Notes: a model not told the origin generated them from the sequence alone. A stretch of DNA of 64,000 nt from Nonomuraea dietziae (GCF_014195505.1 NZ_JACIBV010000003.1:1-64000), one strand, 5' to 3'. Positions 9,479 to 18,650 are shown, numbered from the stretch's first letter. Program-made: numbers and translations.

Positions 9479-10755
9479 TAGTGCGGTGACCACGAACGTT
9501 CACCGGCTTGAGTGATCAGGCTGCTCGGACGAGTGGTCGGCCCCAACGTCGTTGTTTCTCGCTGCGGACACGGGCGCGTTCGCGGCGTTGGGCGGCCAGC
9601 ACGTCGGGATGACGGGCGTTGGCGTTGCGCCAGCGCAGGTAGGCCTGCAGTTTGCGGGTCTGCACGGTGTGGTTGGGATGGTGCGAGTTGCTGATCACGA
9701 ACGTGCGCAGCGGCCCGAACTGCGCTTCGATCGGGTTGGCCCATGAGGCATAGGTCGGCGTTAGACACAGCTCGACCTTGTTGCTGGCGGCCCAGGCGCG
9801 GATGGCCGGGGTGGTGTTGGCCGACAGGTTGTCGCAGATGACGTAGATCGGCGCGCCGTCGGGGCGGGCCTTGCGGATGCTCTTGAGCGCGGCCAGCGTG
9901 TTGGCGCCGCTCTTGCGGGTCCGGACCACGCCCCACAGCTGGTCATCGCTCAGGCTGTAGCAGCCGTGAAAGTAGCGCACGCCCTGGTCACGCCGGTAGG
10001 TGGCCGGCCAGCGTTCGGGTCTGCCTTCGCGCGCCCAGCCCGAGCCGGGCTGCGGCCGGATCGACAACGGCCCGAACTGGTCGAAGGCAAAACACCGGTT
10101 GGGAAAGCGGGTGGTGACCTCCTCGATCCGATCCAGCTTGGCCTCCCGATGGGGGTCGGTGGACTCCTTCCAGGTCCGGGTGCGCTGGAAGGAGATCTTG
10201 TGCTCGCGTAAGTACTGCCGCAGCCGCTCCCGGCCGATCGCCACAATGTGGGTCGGGTTGTCGGCCAGGTATGCGAGGAGTTTGCGGATGCTCCACCGGG
10301 TGAAAGGGCGACCCAGCTTCTCGGGCCGAGTCGTGGCCGTCCGGGCGATGAAGTCCTCGTCATCGCTGGTGATGCGGCGGGGACGGCCTCCCGCCCAGTT
10401 AGGGTCCAGCGCGGACAGGCCCCGCTCGTTGAAGGCGTGGATGACATCACGCACGGTGTCTTCATCGGCCGCGACCAGCTGGGCGATCGCCGTCACCGGT
10501 GTCCCGCTGGCCGATGCCATGACGATCAACGCGCGGCGGACCCGGACCGAGTCGTGCTTTCCTCGCCGGACCAGTCGCTGCAGCGTTTGCCCTTCATGGT
10601 CGGACAACCGCCGCGCCCGCACAGGCTCGGCCATTGTGCTCCTCCTCCATCGATCGCTTTGGTGTCGATACGACAGTGGAGGGCAACCAGGACGACCAGC
10701 GCAAGCAGTACAGCGCTGTTCCTCGAGCCGGTGAACCTATGTGGTCACCGCACTA
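9479..10755 (-). mobile_element. IS630-family insertion sequence, copy A
   Basis: 1277 bp including the TA dinucleotides at both ends (9479-9480 and 10754-10755), the usual IS630 target duplication. Terminal inverted repeats start TAGTGCGGTGACCAC at both ends and extend about 34 bp with mismatches near CGAACG versus CATAGG. It carries a single transposase on the minus strand. Copy B at 32147-33423 has the same length and an identical transposase in opposite orientation. Confidence 0.93.
9516..10634 (-). CDS. IS630-family transposase (copy A)
   Basis: 372 aa DDE transposase. An N-terminal helix-turn-helix region (about residues 15-120; HDSVRVRRALIVMASA, then VAADEDTVRDVIHAF) is followed by the catalytic core. 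The likely catalytic residues are Asp in FAFDQFGPLS, Asp in VICDNLSANT, and Glu in WANPIEAQFGPL. The frame is intact and identical to copy B, so the element is probably recent and active. A GGAGGAG site sits just before the ATG. Confidence 0.95.
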   Translation of the reverse strand: MAEPVRARRLSDHEGQTLQRLVRRGKHDSVRVRRALIVMASASGTPVTAIAQLVAADEDTVRDVIHAFNERGLSALDPNWAGGRPRRITSDDEDFIARTATTRPEKLGRPFTRWSIRKLLAYLADNPTHIVAIGRERLRQYLREHKISFQRTRTWKESTDPHREAKLDRIEEVTTRFPNRCFAFDQFGPLSIRPQPGSGWAREGRPERWPATYRRDQGVRYFHGCYSLSDDQLWGVVRTRKSGANTLAALKSIRKARPDGAPIYVICDNLSANTTPAIRAWAASNKVELCLTPTYASWANPIEAQFGPLRTFVISNSHHPNHTVQTRKLQAYLRWRNANARHPDVLAAQRRERARVRSEKQRRWGRPLVRAA

Positions 10756-11125
10756 GACAGCACTGGGTAGATGCGAGGGCGAAGTTCTTGGCCAAGCTCC
10801 ACCCTCGCACCCGCGCGTTCTGTCGCATCGTGGATGAGGAGCTGGATAAGGCCATACGCCTCCCAGCGAGGCCACTGATCCGACGGAAACCCGCATCGGA
10901 CACCAAACGTCTGTTCATGGCTTTCGGCGTCGGTGCCGCTCTGACGGCGAGCGTGGTTCCCAGCTTCGGCGAAGGTGACTGCTGGCGCTACTTCGGACAT
11001 CCGGCCATTGTGAAGCAGGCCGTCGCGGCCGACTGGAGAAGCGCTGCGCGCATCGCCGGGATACGTCGCGCGCCGTCGCCCACTGCGGCGGGGGACGAAA
11101 CCCCGACCGGCGCCGACGCCACGAC
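10756..11125 (+). other. Gene fragment of unknown family between IS and glycosyltransferase
   Basis: 370 bp with one rightward frame that reads like protein (HWVDARAKFLAKLHPRTRAF, then DTKRLFMAFGVGAALTASVV, then GHPAIVKQAV). It has no start, because the IS end cuts into it. It runs out of frame into the next gene near 11110, where the glycosyltransferase N-terminus is missing. I read it as a remnant created by a deletion. The family is not recognised. Confidence 0.35.
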
Positions 11126-11980
11126 ATGGGTCCTGTCCTGTTCTCCGCGGCGCTCGAGCCCGAGCTGGAGCTCTATGCGGGCCATGAGCACTTCATCCAC
11201 ACGATGTGGGAATCCAGCCGGCTTCCGTCAGGCTGGCCCGCGCGGCTGAACAGGGCCCGCGCCGTCGTCGTGCCCACCCGGTTCGTCGCGAAGACCTGTC
11301 GTTCCAGCGGGGTGACGGCACCGATCGAAGTAATTCCAGAAGGTGTAGACCCTGCGGTCTATCCGTATGTCGTACGTCCGGAACGCGAGACGCTGACCAC
11401 CCTGATCGTCGGCACGGTGCTCCCACGCAAACATGTCGCCGAAGGGATCGCGGCCTGGAAGATCGCCTTTGCCGGCGACCCTGGCGCCCGTCTGATCATC
11501 AAGTCCCGGTTCGACACCGCGAAAGCCATGGGGCTTACCGTGAGCGACCCCCGCATCACGGTGGTCGACGACTCAGAGATGGGGAGAGGAATCCGCCACT
11601 GGTACGAGCAGGCGGACGTTCTGCTCGCCCTCGGCAGCGAGGGCTTCGGCCTTCCACTGGTGGAGGGGATGGCAACTGGACTGCCGGTCATCGCGTTGTC
11701 GTCCGAGGGGCAGGGCGACGTGTGCCACGACGCACGCGATCTCGTCCTGGCCATCGCCCCGGCCCGCTGGGAGGTCGCCAACGAACCGGGCTACGGGCTT
11801 TGCGGCATACGCGGGGTACCCGGTGTGGACGAGGTCGCCAGGAAGCTTCGATGGGTCGCCGAGCACCGCGACGAGGCGAAGCAGCTCGGCGCCGAGGCGT
11901 CCGCGTGGGTGCACCGGCACCGCGATCTGTGGCGCAAGGGACCCGCGCTGCTGGAGGTTATGGAGATGAGGGGCACGTGA
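11126..11980 (+). pseudogene. Glycosyltransferase (GT4-like), N-terminally truncated
   Basis: 284 aa. It aligns along its whole length with the next gene, but lacks that protein's first 60 or so residues. The shared part opens with HEHFIHTMWESSR and VVPTRFVA. The donor-binding domain follows: VGTVLPRKHVAEGI, LALGSEGFGLPLVEGMATGLP (the GT-B motif with the E-x7-E arrangement) and SSEGQGDV. The acceptor-binding N-terminal domain is incomplete and the upstream DNA is unrelated, so it is probably non-functional. Its stop overlaps the next start (GTGA). Confidence 0.75.
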
Positions 11981-13006
11981 TCGACAGAGTGAGCTTGGTC
12001 GGCGAATATTACGTCCACGATGGATACGCCGGGATGTCGGAGTACATCGCCGTAGGCATGGCCAGACTCGGGGTCCAGGTCAACCCGGTCCCGCTCAAGC
12101 TGACGAGGGAAGGGCTATCCGCCGACTTCCTGGATATTCTCTCGCGGTCGAGGGCGCCGGGTGGCGAGCCGCTGATCTTCAACTCGTGGATCCGTCCAGC
12201 GCTGGAACCGTACGCGCAGCGAGAGCACTTCATCCACACGATGTGGGAGTCCAGCCGTGTCCCCGCCTCGTGGCTGCCGTGGCTCAATCGCGCGAAGGCG
12301 TTGATGGTTCCGACCAGGTTCGTGGCGGACATGTTCCGCGCAAGCGGCGTCACCCCACCCGTCGAAGTCACCCCGGACGGTGTCGATCCAGACGTCTACC
12401 ACTACGTCGAACGCCCCGAGAGAGAAGGCATCACGACCCTCGTCGTCGGGACGGTCGTGCCGAGAAAGCACGTGGGACACGCGATTCGTGCCTGGCAGTC
12501 GGCCTTCGACGGGGATCCCGCCGCCAGGTTGATCATCAAGGCAAGGTTTGGCGCCATGGGGCGCGGTGGCCTGACCGTCGACGACGACCGCATCACCGTC
12601 GTAGACGGGGACGAGACCACACGTGGCATCCTCCACTGGTACGAGCGTGCCGACGTTCTGCTCGCGCTGGGCAGCGAAGGGTTCGGCCTGCCGCTGGTCG
12701 AGGGCATGGCCACCGGCCTGCCGGCCATCGCCCTGTCTTCGGAAGGGCAGGGGGACGTCTGCGCGGACGCTGGCGATCTCGTCCTCGCCGTGCCGCCGGC
12801 GGGATGGGAGGACGTCGTCGAACCGGAGCTCGGCCGTTGCGGTGTCCGCGGCGTTCCGGATATAGATCAGGTGGTGCGGCACCTCGAATGGGTGAAGAAG
12901 CACCGTTCAGAAGCGCGTGATCTCGGGCGGGCGGCGTCAGAATGGCAGCGTGTGGGACAAACCCGCTCGCATGCTCGACGTCCTCCACCGTCATTCTTCT
13001 GGATGA
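11977..13006 (+). pseudogene. Glycosyltransferase (GT4-like), frameshift near the C-terminus
   Basis: Starts at GTG 11977, overlapping the previous stop. The N-terminus (DRVSLVGEYYVHDGYAGMSE) and the sugar-nucleotide domain (VGTVVPRKHVGHAI; ALGSEGFGLPLVEGMATGLP) are complete. After ASEWQR near 12950 the frame changes: the uninterrupted frame runs on to 13098 with a nonsense tail, whereas the +1 frame gives WDKPARMLDVLHRHSSG and stops at 13004-13006, matching the tail of the upstream paralog. The activity domains precede the shift, so the protein may still fold. Substrate unknown. Confidence 0.75.
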
Positions 13007-13377
13007 AATCGTATGCCTGCATCGTGATGCCGCCCGTCCTGATCGGCCAGTCGCACGGTACTTGTTGTACAGCGTCACACTGGACACAGCAGCAATAGCT
13101 ACCCCCAGACCTCTCAACTTCCACTTCGAAGATAGGACCGAGGACTACTCAGCATCACCCTCGACATCGGGTTGCGCTGATTGCGCACACGTTTGTGCCG
13201 TCGGCCAGAGAGTGGCACCTGTTCGGCGGCGGTCGCGGGTTATGTGGGCGGGATCTCTGCGTATCTGCGGTATGCAGGATGGAACCGGCCCCGGTCGTCC
13301 TCGGGCGGGTTGGCTCCAGGCTGACAATCGGTGCCGCGTCCCTCCTTTGTCGGTGCGCTACGACATGATGGCGCCCC
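13007..13377. other. Gene-free stretch
   Basis: 371 bp between the glycosyltransferase and the SUKH gene. I see no convincing reading frame, RNA gene or strong hairpin. Short protein-like bits on both strands are too short to call. Confidence 0.4.
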
Positions 13378-13803
13378 ATGTGGCGAGAGCTGGTGGCCGA
13401 GCTGACGGATGATCACGACTTTGCCGACCCGGTCGGCATCCGCGAGGTGGAGGAAGCGGAGCGGGCGCTGGGCCATCCGCTACCCGAAGTGCTGGTTTCC
13501 CTGCTGCGTGAGACGAACGGCATCAAAGGCGCGTACGGCCTCGGGCTGGTGTGGTCACTGAAGGAAATCGTCGAGGAGAACCTGCACTTCAGGAGCGGCT
13601 TTTTCGACTGGATGTACATGCCGTTCCATCCGCTGCTGTTCTTCGCCGACGCCGGCAACGGCGACCGGTTCGCCCTGAGACTTCCTCCGGTGACCCGCGA
13701 GAACGTGTTCTGCTGGGATCACGAGGACGACAGCCGCACGTGGGCCGCTCCGGACGTGGCCACGTATCTGCGCTGGTGGCTCACCGGTCGCCTGAAGGTA
13801 TGA
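13378..13803 (+). CDS. SMI1/KNR4 (SUKH) family protein
   Basis: 141 aa. SUKH proteins include many immunity proteins against polymorphic toxins. The family pattern is visible: an N-terminal helix pair with REVEEAERALGHPLPEVLVS, then LLRETNGIKGAYGLGLVWSL, the FFADAGNGDRFAL strand-turn (the typical ADAGNGD turn) and a C-terminal WDHEDDSRTW segment. Length is normal. No toxin gene is adjacent, so it is an orphan immunity-type gene or serves another role. Confidence 0.85.
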   Translation: MWRELVAELTDDHDFADPVGIREVEEAERALGHPLPEVLVSLLRETNGIKGAYGLGLVWSLKEIVEENLHFRSGFFDWMYMPFHPLLFFADAGNGDRFALRLPPVTRENVFCWDHEDDSRTWAAPDVATYLRWWLTGRLKV

Positions 13804-13829
13804 GCTGAGCACGTCCGCGACGCCGCCCT

Positions 13830-14060
13830 TCACCGAAAGTCGTCCATCTTGCGCTGGAGGTCGGGCGGGGCCTGGCGGCCGAAGCTGGGCATGTCGTCCT
13901 TGAAGGAGTGCGAGCCGGAACGGCCGTGCGAACAGCAGGAACAGCTCGGGGTTGTCGAGGCGCTCGCCGAGCATTTCGACGATCTGCGCGACGGGCGGAC
14001 CACCGCCGTGGCGGTCGAGGCCATCGAGGCTCATCTGGCGGCGCCGCCATAGACCACATC
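13830..14060 (-). pseudogene. Fragment related to the 22781-23369 hypothetical, frameshifted
   Basis: On the minus strand one frame reads PPVAQIVEMLGERLDNPELF and then a shifted frame reads GSHSFKDDMPSFGRQAPPDL followed by QRKMDDFR and stop. The second part matches the C-terminus of the gene at 22781-23369 (KHSFDPDVVEFGREASPEM, then QHRMDDLF). The remnant therefore carries a shift near 13915 and has no N-terminal part. Function unknown. Confidence 0.55.
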
Positions 14061-14178
14061 CGGTGATTTGGATTTCTTCGAGGGGCAGACCGAGAGGCTC
14101 GAGTTCGTCCAGCCAGTTCTGTCGGACTCTGCTGCCACTATGCGTGTTGTACTGGCTACGCCGAGAGGACCCGACTCG

Positions 14179-15306
14179 ATGGGCAAGGGAACGCGTCTTC
14201 GACGGCAACGGGATGGCGTGCTCTCACTACTCTTCTGCGATCTCGACTTCGATCGGGCCAGCCGGCCGTTCGGCCGGGGTGTCGCTCCCGCGCCGCCGGG
14301 CGGGTGGGCTGTCGGCCGGGCAGGCCTTGTTTATGCGACATGGGACGGCAACCGTTGCCAGATCACCGGTGACGAGCTGATCGAGGGACGCCACCCGGCC
14401 AGCCGCCTGATCGCAGCGCTTCGCGCAAACCAGCATCTGATCATCGGACACGGGCTGTTGATCTGCGACCTACGTGCCGTGGCGATGGTTGCCGACGTGC
14501 CCGACTCGGTTGTGCGGCGGTCGGTCGACACTCTGGCGCTTGCCCACCGACTGCGCGGGGGCAGCTACTCCACCGGTTGTGGTCTATCTGACCTGGCGCG
14601 GGAAAACCTCGGCGTGCACCGTCGCAAGCCGCACGTCCCCGACATGCTCTCTGGCTCGAGGAGCTCCGATTTCAGGGTTGGCCGTGGGGATCACGACCCT
14701 AGGGAAGACGCCACCCTGCTCATGCTCCTGTGGCAGAAGATCGCCACCACCCGCGCACTGGCCTGGGGCGACGGCTTCACGGCTGGTGGACGCAAGGGAA
14801 GCGTCGCTCTGACCGTCGAGCACGTTGAGGAGCTGACCGGTAAGCAGCCCCAAACGGAGGCCGACAGGTGGCGATCCGGCCTCCGTGCGGAAGGGATCTA
14901 CCGTGATACCGCGAACGGGCAGGTCCGGGCGCAGCGGCTCATCGCCGCCGATCTTCCGTCTCTAGCTGTGATCAGGGACGTGGCTGAACGTCTGCAGGCC
15001 GCTGGCCTCCTCCCCGCCGTGCAGCTCTCAGACGAGGAGCTCTACACCGCCTGCCAATGGATGAGCTACGGCCAGAACCTCGACGTCCGCAGCCGGATCG
15101 CGGAAGGCCGATCTCTCACCAAGGCCCTGCGCGAGCGTATCGCTCAGGCGCTATGGGAGAGCACCCACCCCGAATGGATCAACGCCATGTTCGCCGTCCG
15201 CAGGCAGGCGAGGACATCGGCCCTGGCCCTTATGAAGTCCCAGGAGCTGGTCCAGGAGCAGAGCAGAATCCGGGCTCGCCTCTTCGCCGCCATCGACACG
15301 CCCTGA
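14179..15306 (+). CDS. RNase H-like (DnaQ-type exonuclease fold) protein
   Basis: 375 aa from ATG 14179; an earlier ATG at 14068 or a GTG at 14218 is possible. The first 200 residues look like a DEDD exonuclease fold: LLFCDLDFDRA (motif I as D-x-D rather than D-x-E), LIIGHGLLICDLRAV (motif II), VDTLALAHRLRGG, and HDPREDATLLMLLW (motif III, H-x4-D). The second half is helical and unassigned. The altered first motif leaves activity uncertain. Nothing nearby suggests a partner. Confidence 0.6.
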   Translation: MGKGTRLRRQRDGVLSLLFCDLDFDRASRPFGRGVAPAPPGGWAVGRAGLVYATWDGNRCQITGDELIEGRHPASRLIAALRANQHLIIGHGLLICDLRAVAMVADVPDSVVRRSVDTLALAHRLRGGSYSTGCGLSDLARENLGVHRRKPHVPDMLSGSRSSDFRVGRGDHDPREDATLLMLLWQKIATTRALAWGDGFTAGGRKGSVALTVEHVEELTGKQPQTEADRWRSGLRAEGIYRDTANGQVRAQRLIAADLPSLAVIRDVAERLQAAGLLPAVQLSDEELYTACQWMSYGQNLDVRSRIAEGRSLTKALRERIAQALWESTHPEWINAMFAVRRQARTSALALMKSQELVQEQSRIRARLFAAIDTP

Positions 15307-15365
15307 TCTCCGGTCTCACTGCACAGGCACCGAATGTGCCCGATATTGCTTGACCCTCAGAGCTC

Positions 15366-15611
15366 TCCTGGCGGGCATGGCCGCGGCTGCTCGGCCTCAC
15401 CTACGACCAGGTCAAGCAGCGCGTCCGCACGTGGCAGGACCGGGGCGACGCGCTGCCGCCGCACGTGGCCGACGAGAAGAAGACACGCTGGTTCGAGCCG
15501 GTCGAGTTCGCCGCCAAGGCGCGCGGCCTGGAGGACATGCTCGGCCAGCCGGTGTCGGCGGTCGCGCCGGCGCGCGCTGTGCCGCTCCAGCAGGAGGGGC
15601 AGAGTCGGTGA
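15366..15611 (+). pseudogene. DNA-binding helix-turn-helix fragment lacking a start
   Basis: A frame with no usable start and a stop at 15351-15353 upstream reads WPRLLGLTYDQVKQRVRTWQ, then DRGDALPPHVADEKKTRWFE and VEFAAKARGLEDMLG before stopping at 15609-15611. It resembles small actinomycete MerR/excisionase-type DNA-binding proteins. The N-terminus is missing. The stop overlaps the GTG of the next mini-gene (GTGA), so the two were once coupled. Confidence 0.5.
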
Positions 15612-15724
15612 AGGACCTGCTGTATCTCGGTGAGGAGCGGTTGGCGGAGGTACCGGGTCTCGGGGCGAAGAGCGTGGAGGAGATCCGGCGGCGTGTCCGC
15701 GAGGCGGGGCTGATCTTCAAATAG
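15608..15724 (+). CDS. Helix-hairpin-helix mini-protein, RNA polymerase alpha-CTD-like
   Basis: 38 aa from a GTG that overlaps the preceding stop. The sequence LLYLGEERLAEVPGLGAKSV followed by EEIRRRV has the spacing of the alpha-subunit C-terminal domain, where two helix-hairpin-helix motifs with a PGLG-type turn bind DNA. It is very short for an independent domain and may be the separated C-terminus of the upstream protein. A terminator follows 18 bp later. Confidence 0.5.
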   Translation: MKDLLYLGEERLAEVPGLGAKSVEEIRRRVREAGLIFK

Positions 15725-15742
15725 CCGCCGCTGGACGCAGTG

Positions 15743-15780
15743 GAAGCCCCGGTTGGACGTTGGTGATCCGCCGGGGCTTC
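15743..15780. terminator. Bidirectional terminator hairpin
   Basis: A perfect 10-bp stem GAAGCCCCGG / CCGGGGCTTC with an 18-nt loop, lying between two converging genes. It touches the stop codon of the leftward gene ending at 15779. There is no long T-run, so strength is moderate. Confidence 0.65.
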
Positions 15781-16423
15781 AGTCTTGTACTGAGCCCTCA
15801 GTGGGTTCATCGGGGTGGAGGATGCGCGAGCGCATCTCCCAGTGCCCGTGCCCGCTCAACTGGTTGGATTCGACAAAATAGGCGTCGAGAGGGTCGGTGG
15901 GGCACTTCCACCAACTGGAAACGGATACCTGCGAAGCGAGCTCATCCCACTCCGGTGGCATGTCGTCGTCCCCCACCAGGTAGAGAACGTCGGGACTCCA
16001 ATATTTGATCTTGATGGTAGCAAGGCGGGGCTGTCGGGCGGGCAGGGGCCACTTCCTGTAGATGCAGATATCGTTTGGCTCATGATCGAAAAGGAACCGC
16101 TGCTTCTGCCAGGTGTAGTCGTCGTCGGACGCGGGGTTGGCGCTGGTCGATAAGCCGATGCGCACGAGGTACACGCGCGGCACGTGCAAGGAGGCGTAGA
16201 GCCCGTTGCGCGTCTCTTTCGTTGCCACTCTGCCCAGGGGCAGTGGCGCGAGCTCTTCATGGCGGCGATCGCGCTCCTCTTCCCTCCTGTCTTCTTCAAC
16301 TTTCGCGACAACCTCGGCATGTGCAGCGGCCCTTTTGGCGGCCCTGGCGGACACCGCCGCGAAGTAGAGCGCGATCGTCGCGACCACGGCGGCCGCGATG
16401 GCCGCCCATGCATTGGCATCCAT
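15779..16423 (-). CDS. Hypothetical membrane-anchored protein
   Basis: 214 aa. Residues about 5-28 form one membrane helix (AAIAAAVVATIALYFAAVSA), followed by a charged helical linker (KVEEDRREEERDRRHEELA). A C-terminal globular part rich in Trp and Tyr follows (RVYLVRIGLSTSAN, YRKWPLPARQP, SSWWKCPTDP). The topology suggests a short periplasmic tail and a cytoplasmic body. I do not recognise the family. Its lower GC and converging orientation set it apart from neighbours. Confidence 0.65.
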   Translation of the reverse strand: MDANAWAAIAAAVVATIALYFAAVSARAAKRAAAHAEVVAKVEEDRREEERDRRHEELAPLPLGRVATKETRNGLYASLHVPRVYLVRIGLSTSANPASDDDYTWQKQRFLFDHEPNDICIYRKWPLPARQPRLATIKIKYWSPDVLYLVGDDDMPPEWDELASQVSVSSWWKCPTDPLDAYFVESNQLSGHGHWEMRSRILHPDEPTEGSVQD

Positions 16424-16668
16424 ACCGGGTGACCGTAGCTTCGGCCTGAGCGCGTTGGACGTTACTTTCCCGGTGGATCACCATAACCGGCCGTGATCAC
16501 CGATCCTCGGGCGTGCACCCGCTCCCGCCACCAGATGCCCAAAACGGGCATAGGTGTGGCCGAGCTGCCCGCGCCCGGGGCGGCCACGCTCGGGCGGCCG
16601 CCGTGGCGCTGACCCTGCCCACCGCGATCAACCGGGCAGGCGACGCCAGATCGGTTTGGGCCAACAAC

Positions 16669-16842
16669 ATGTTCATCGAGCTGATGACGCTCCAGCCGGA
16701 GGAACAGCGCCTGATCCTGGAGGACCTGCCCGACGTCGAGGCCCGACAGGTGTACGCGGCCGCGTACCGCGTCACGGGCACGAGCTTCGCGATCTGGCAG
16801 GACGACCCGGTCGGGTTCGTCGAGCAGGTGGCGGGTATGGGC
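16669..16842 (+). pseudogene. Phage terminase large-subunit remnant, N-terminal piece
   Basis: The frame reads FIELMTLQPEEQRLILEDLP, then EARQVYAAAYRVTGTSFAIW and QDDPVGFVEQVAG. In packaging ATPases this kind of segment lies just before the ATPase core. Homology stops near 16840 and the reading degenerates. The next expected segment is found immediately to the right but on the opposite strand. Confidence 0.45.
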
Positions 16843-16875
16843 GGCCCTCACTTCCGGCCACAGTTGACGGGCGAC

Positions 16876-17031
16876 CTACCGCCACAGCGGTGCGAGCGTC
16901 ACCACGGTGTTGGTGCCGACCGGATGCACGAGCGACGCCCACAGCACCAGCTGCCCGCACGAGAACATCTTGCTCGAGCCGAAACAACTCGGGACGGCGA
17001 CCTGCTTGTGCTCGGTCAGTGCGCTCATGAA
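16876..17031 (-). pseudogene. Terminase large-subunit remnant, inverted ATPase piece
   Basis: On the minus strand the frame reads MSALTEHKQVAVPSCFGSSK, then FSCGQLVLWASLVHPVGTNT and VVTLAPLWR before a stop. This looks like the Walker A region (degenerate P-loop CFGSSK) and the following strand of terminase/packaging ATPases. It continues the protein begun at 16669-16842 but is flipped, implying a local inversion in a decayed prophage gene. Confidence 0.45.
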
Positions 17032-17354
17032 CCGGCGCGGCACCGACCAGACCGCCGCGCCCAGGCGCGCCTGCCCGGCACGATCGACATGTCCCAGTAC
17101 AAGTTGCCGGACCAGAACGGCCTCGACACGCGTCCATGACGCCAATGCCCGGTCCGCGTCGTCCAACCTGTCATGGCGTCCCGATACAGCGGCCCTCGCA
17201 TCGTATTCCCGCATGGCGTGGGTGCCGTTGGGGCAGTCGGTAATGCTGAGCAACGAGCCTCGCAAGATCTTCAGTATTTTGCTGTCTGCGTCGGGCGATG
17301 TGCAGTCGACGACCTCATTTACCCAGAGCGATCAATCCGTTACGAGGTGGGGCG
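17032..17354. other. Non-coding remnant before the IS3 element
   Basis: About 320 bp between the terminase remnant and the IS left end. No convincing gene is visible; it is probably further decayed prophage DNA. Confidence 0.35.
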
Positions 17355-18650
17355 TTCCACCCGTGGACTGGACACCTGAGACCCTGAACCTTGCTGGTTC
17401 GGGGAGATCGGGAGAGTGTCCCGTTGGGGATGAAGAACTATCCACCGGAGTTCAAGAGGGACGCGGTGGCGTTGTATGAGTCCAGGCCGGGCGCGACGAT
17501 CGCAGGGGTCGGCGCTGACCTGGGGATCAGTTCCGAGACGTTGCGGAACTGGATCCGGGCGGCGCGCCAGGAGCGGGGCGAGTCTGGTCGGCCGGGTCGC
17601 AGGCCGCAGGCTGGCGACAGCGGCGGTGAGGCGTCGTTGGAGGCGGTAGAGGCTGAGAACGCCGCGTTGCGGCGGCGGGTGCGTGAGCTGGAGGAAGGCC
17701 CGGTATTTCGCCGGGGAGACGCGCTGGTGAACCGCTTCCAGTTCGTCGCCAAGCATGCAGCCACCTTCGGGGTGAAGCGGTTGTGCGGGATCGTCGGGAT
17801 CGCTCGCTCCAGCTTCTATCACTGGCTGTCGGCGGCGCCGGCGCGGGCCGAGCGGCAGCGCCGCGATGAGGCGCTCGCCGAACAGATCCGGGCCATCCAC
17901 GCCGAGCATGACGGCACCTACGGATCACCGCGCATCACCGCCGAGCTGCGCGAGCGGGGCCGCCTGGTGAACCGCAAGCGGGTCGAGCGCATCATGCGCG
18001 CCTTCGCCATCGTGGGCGTCCATCTGCGTAAGAAGATCCGCACTACGCTGTCCGAGGCGTCCGGCCGGAGAGTGCCGGACCTGCTCCAGCGCGACTTCAC
18101 CGCGGACGTGCCGAACCGGCGCTACGTGGGCGACATTACCTACCTGCCCATCGCCGACGGCACGCACCTGTATCTGGCGACGGTGATCGATCTGTGCTCG
18201 CGCAAGCTGGCGGGCTGGTCGATCACCGATCACATGCGCACCGACCTGGTGGCCGAGGCGCTGCGGGCCGCCGCTCGTGACCGCGGCAGACTGGACGGGG
18301 CGATCTTTCATTCCGATCATGGGGCGCAATACAGCAGCAAGCAGTTCGCAGAGCTGTGCTCCGAGCTGGGTGTCGTCCAGTCCATGGGAGCGGTCGGATC
18401 CAGCGCCGACAACGCGGCGGCCGAAAGCTTTAATGCCACGCTGAAACGCGAGACGCTCCAAGGTCGCACCAGCTGGCCAACCGCCCGCCACGCCCGTCTG
18501 GAGGTGTTCCGGTGGGCCAGCCGTTACAACACCCGACGCCGCCACTCCAAGCTCGGCCAGCGGGCTCCCCAGAGCTACGAGACAGCGTTCCGCTCAACAT
18601 CATCTACGCTGGCACCAGCCGCATAAGCCGTGTCCAGTCCTCGGGTGGAA
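17355..18650 (+). mobile_element. IS3-family insertion sequence
   Basis: About 1296 bp bounded by inverted repeats: TTCCACCCGTGGACTGGACA at 17355-17374 and, on the other strand at the right end, TTCCACCCGAGGACTGGACA (18631-18650). One long reading frame encodes a fused OrfA-OrfB transposase. The exact outer base is uncertain by a few positions because I could not see a clear target duplication. Confidence 0.8.
17430..18626 (+). CDS. IS3-family transposase, OrfA and OrfB fused in one frame
   Basis: 398 aa. Residues 1-50 form the OrfA helix-turn-helix (MKNYPPEFKRDAVALYESRP), then a leucine-zipper-like helix (ENAALRRRVRELEE). The usual OrfA tail and slippery frameshift site are absent; the reading passes through GPVFRRGDALVNRFQFVAKH straight into OrfB. 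The DDE core has Asp in YVGDITYLPI, Asp in IFHSDHGAQYSS and Glu in ADNAAAESFNATLK. The simplest explanation is a deletion of about 30 bp that fused the two frames. Confidence 0.85.
   Translation: MKNYPPEFKRDAVALYESRPGATIAGVGADLGISSETLRNWIRAARQERGESGRPGRRPQAGDSGGEASLEAVEAENAALRRRVRELEEGPVFRRGDALVNRFQFVAKHAATFGVKRLCGIVGIARSSFYHWLSAAPARAERQRRDEALAEQIRAIHAEHDGTYGSPRITAELRERGRLVNRKRVERIMRAFAIVGVHLRKKIRTTLSEASGRRVPDLLQRDFTADVPNRRYVGDITYLPIADGTHLYLATVIDLCSRKLAGWSITDHMRTDLVAEALRAAARDRGRLDGAIFHSDHGAQYSSKQFAELCSELGVVQSMGAVGSSADNAAAESFNATLKRETLQGRTSWPTARHARLEVFRWASRYNTRRRHSKLGQRAPQSYETAFRSTSSTLAPAA

Noticed and set aside
10000..11249. Rightward frames opposite the IS630 copy A transposase continuing into flanking DNA
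   Set aside because: They are antisense to the transposase; the same frames occur opposite copy B.
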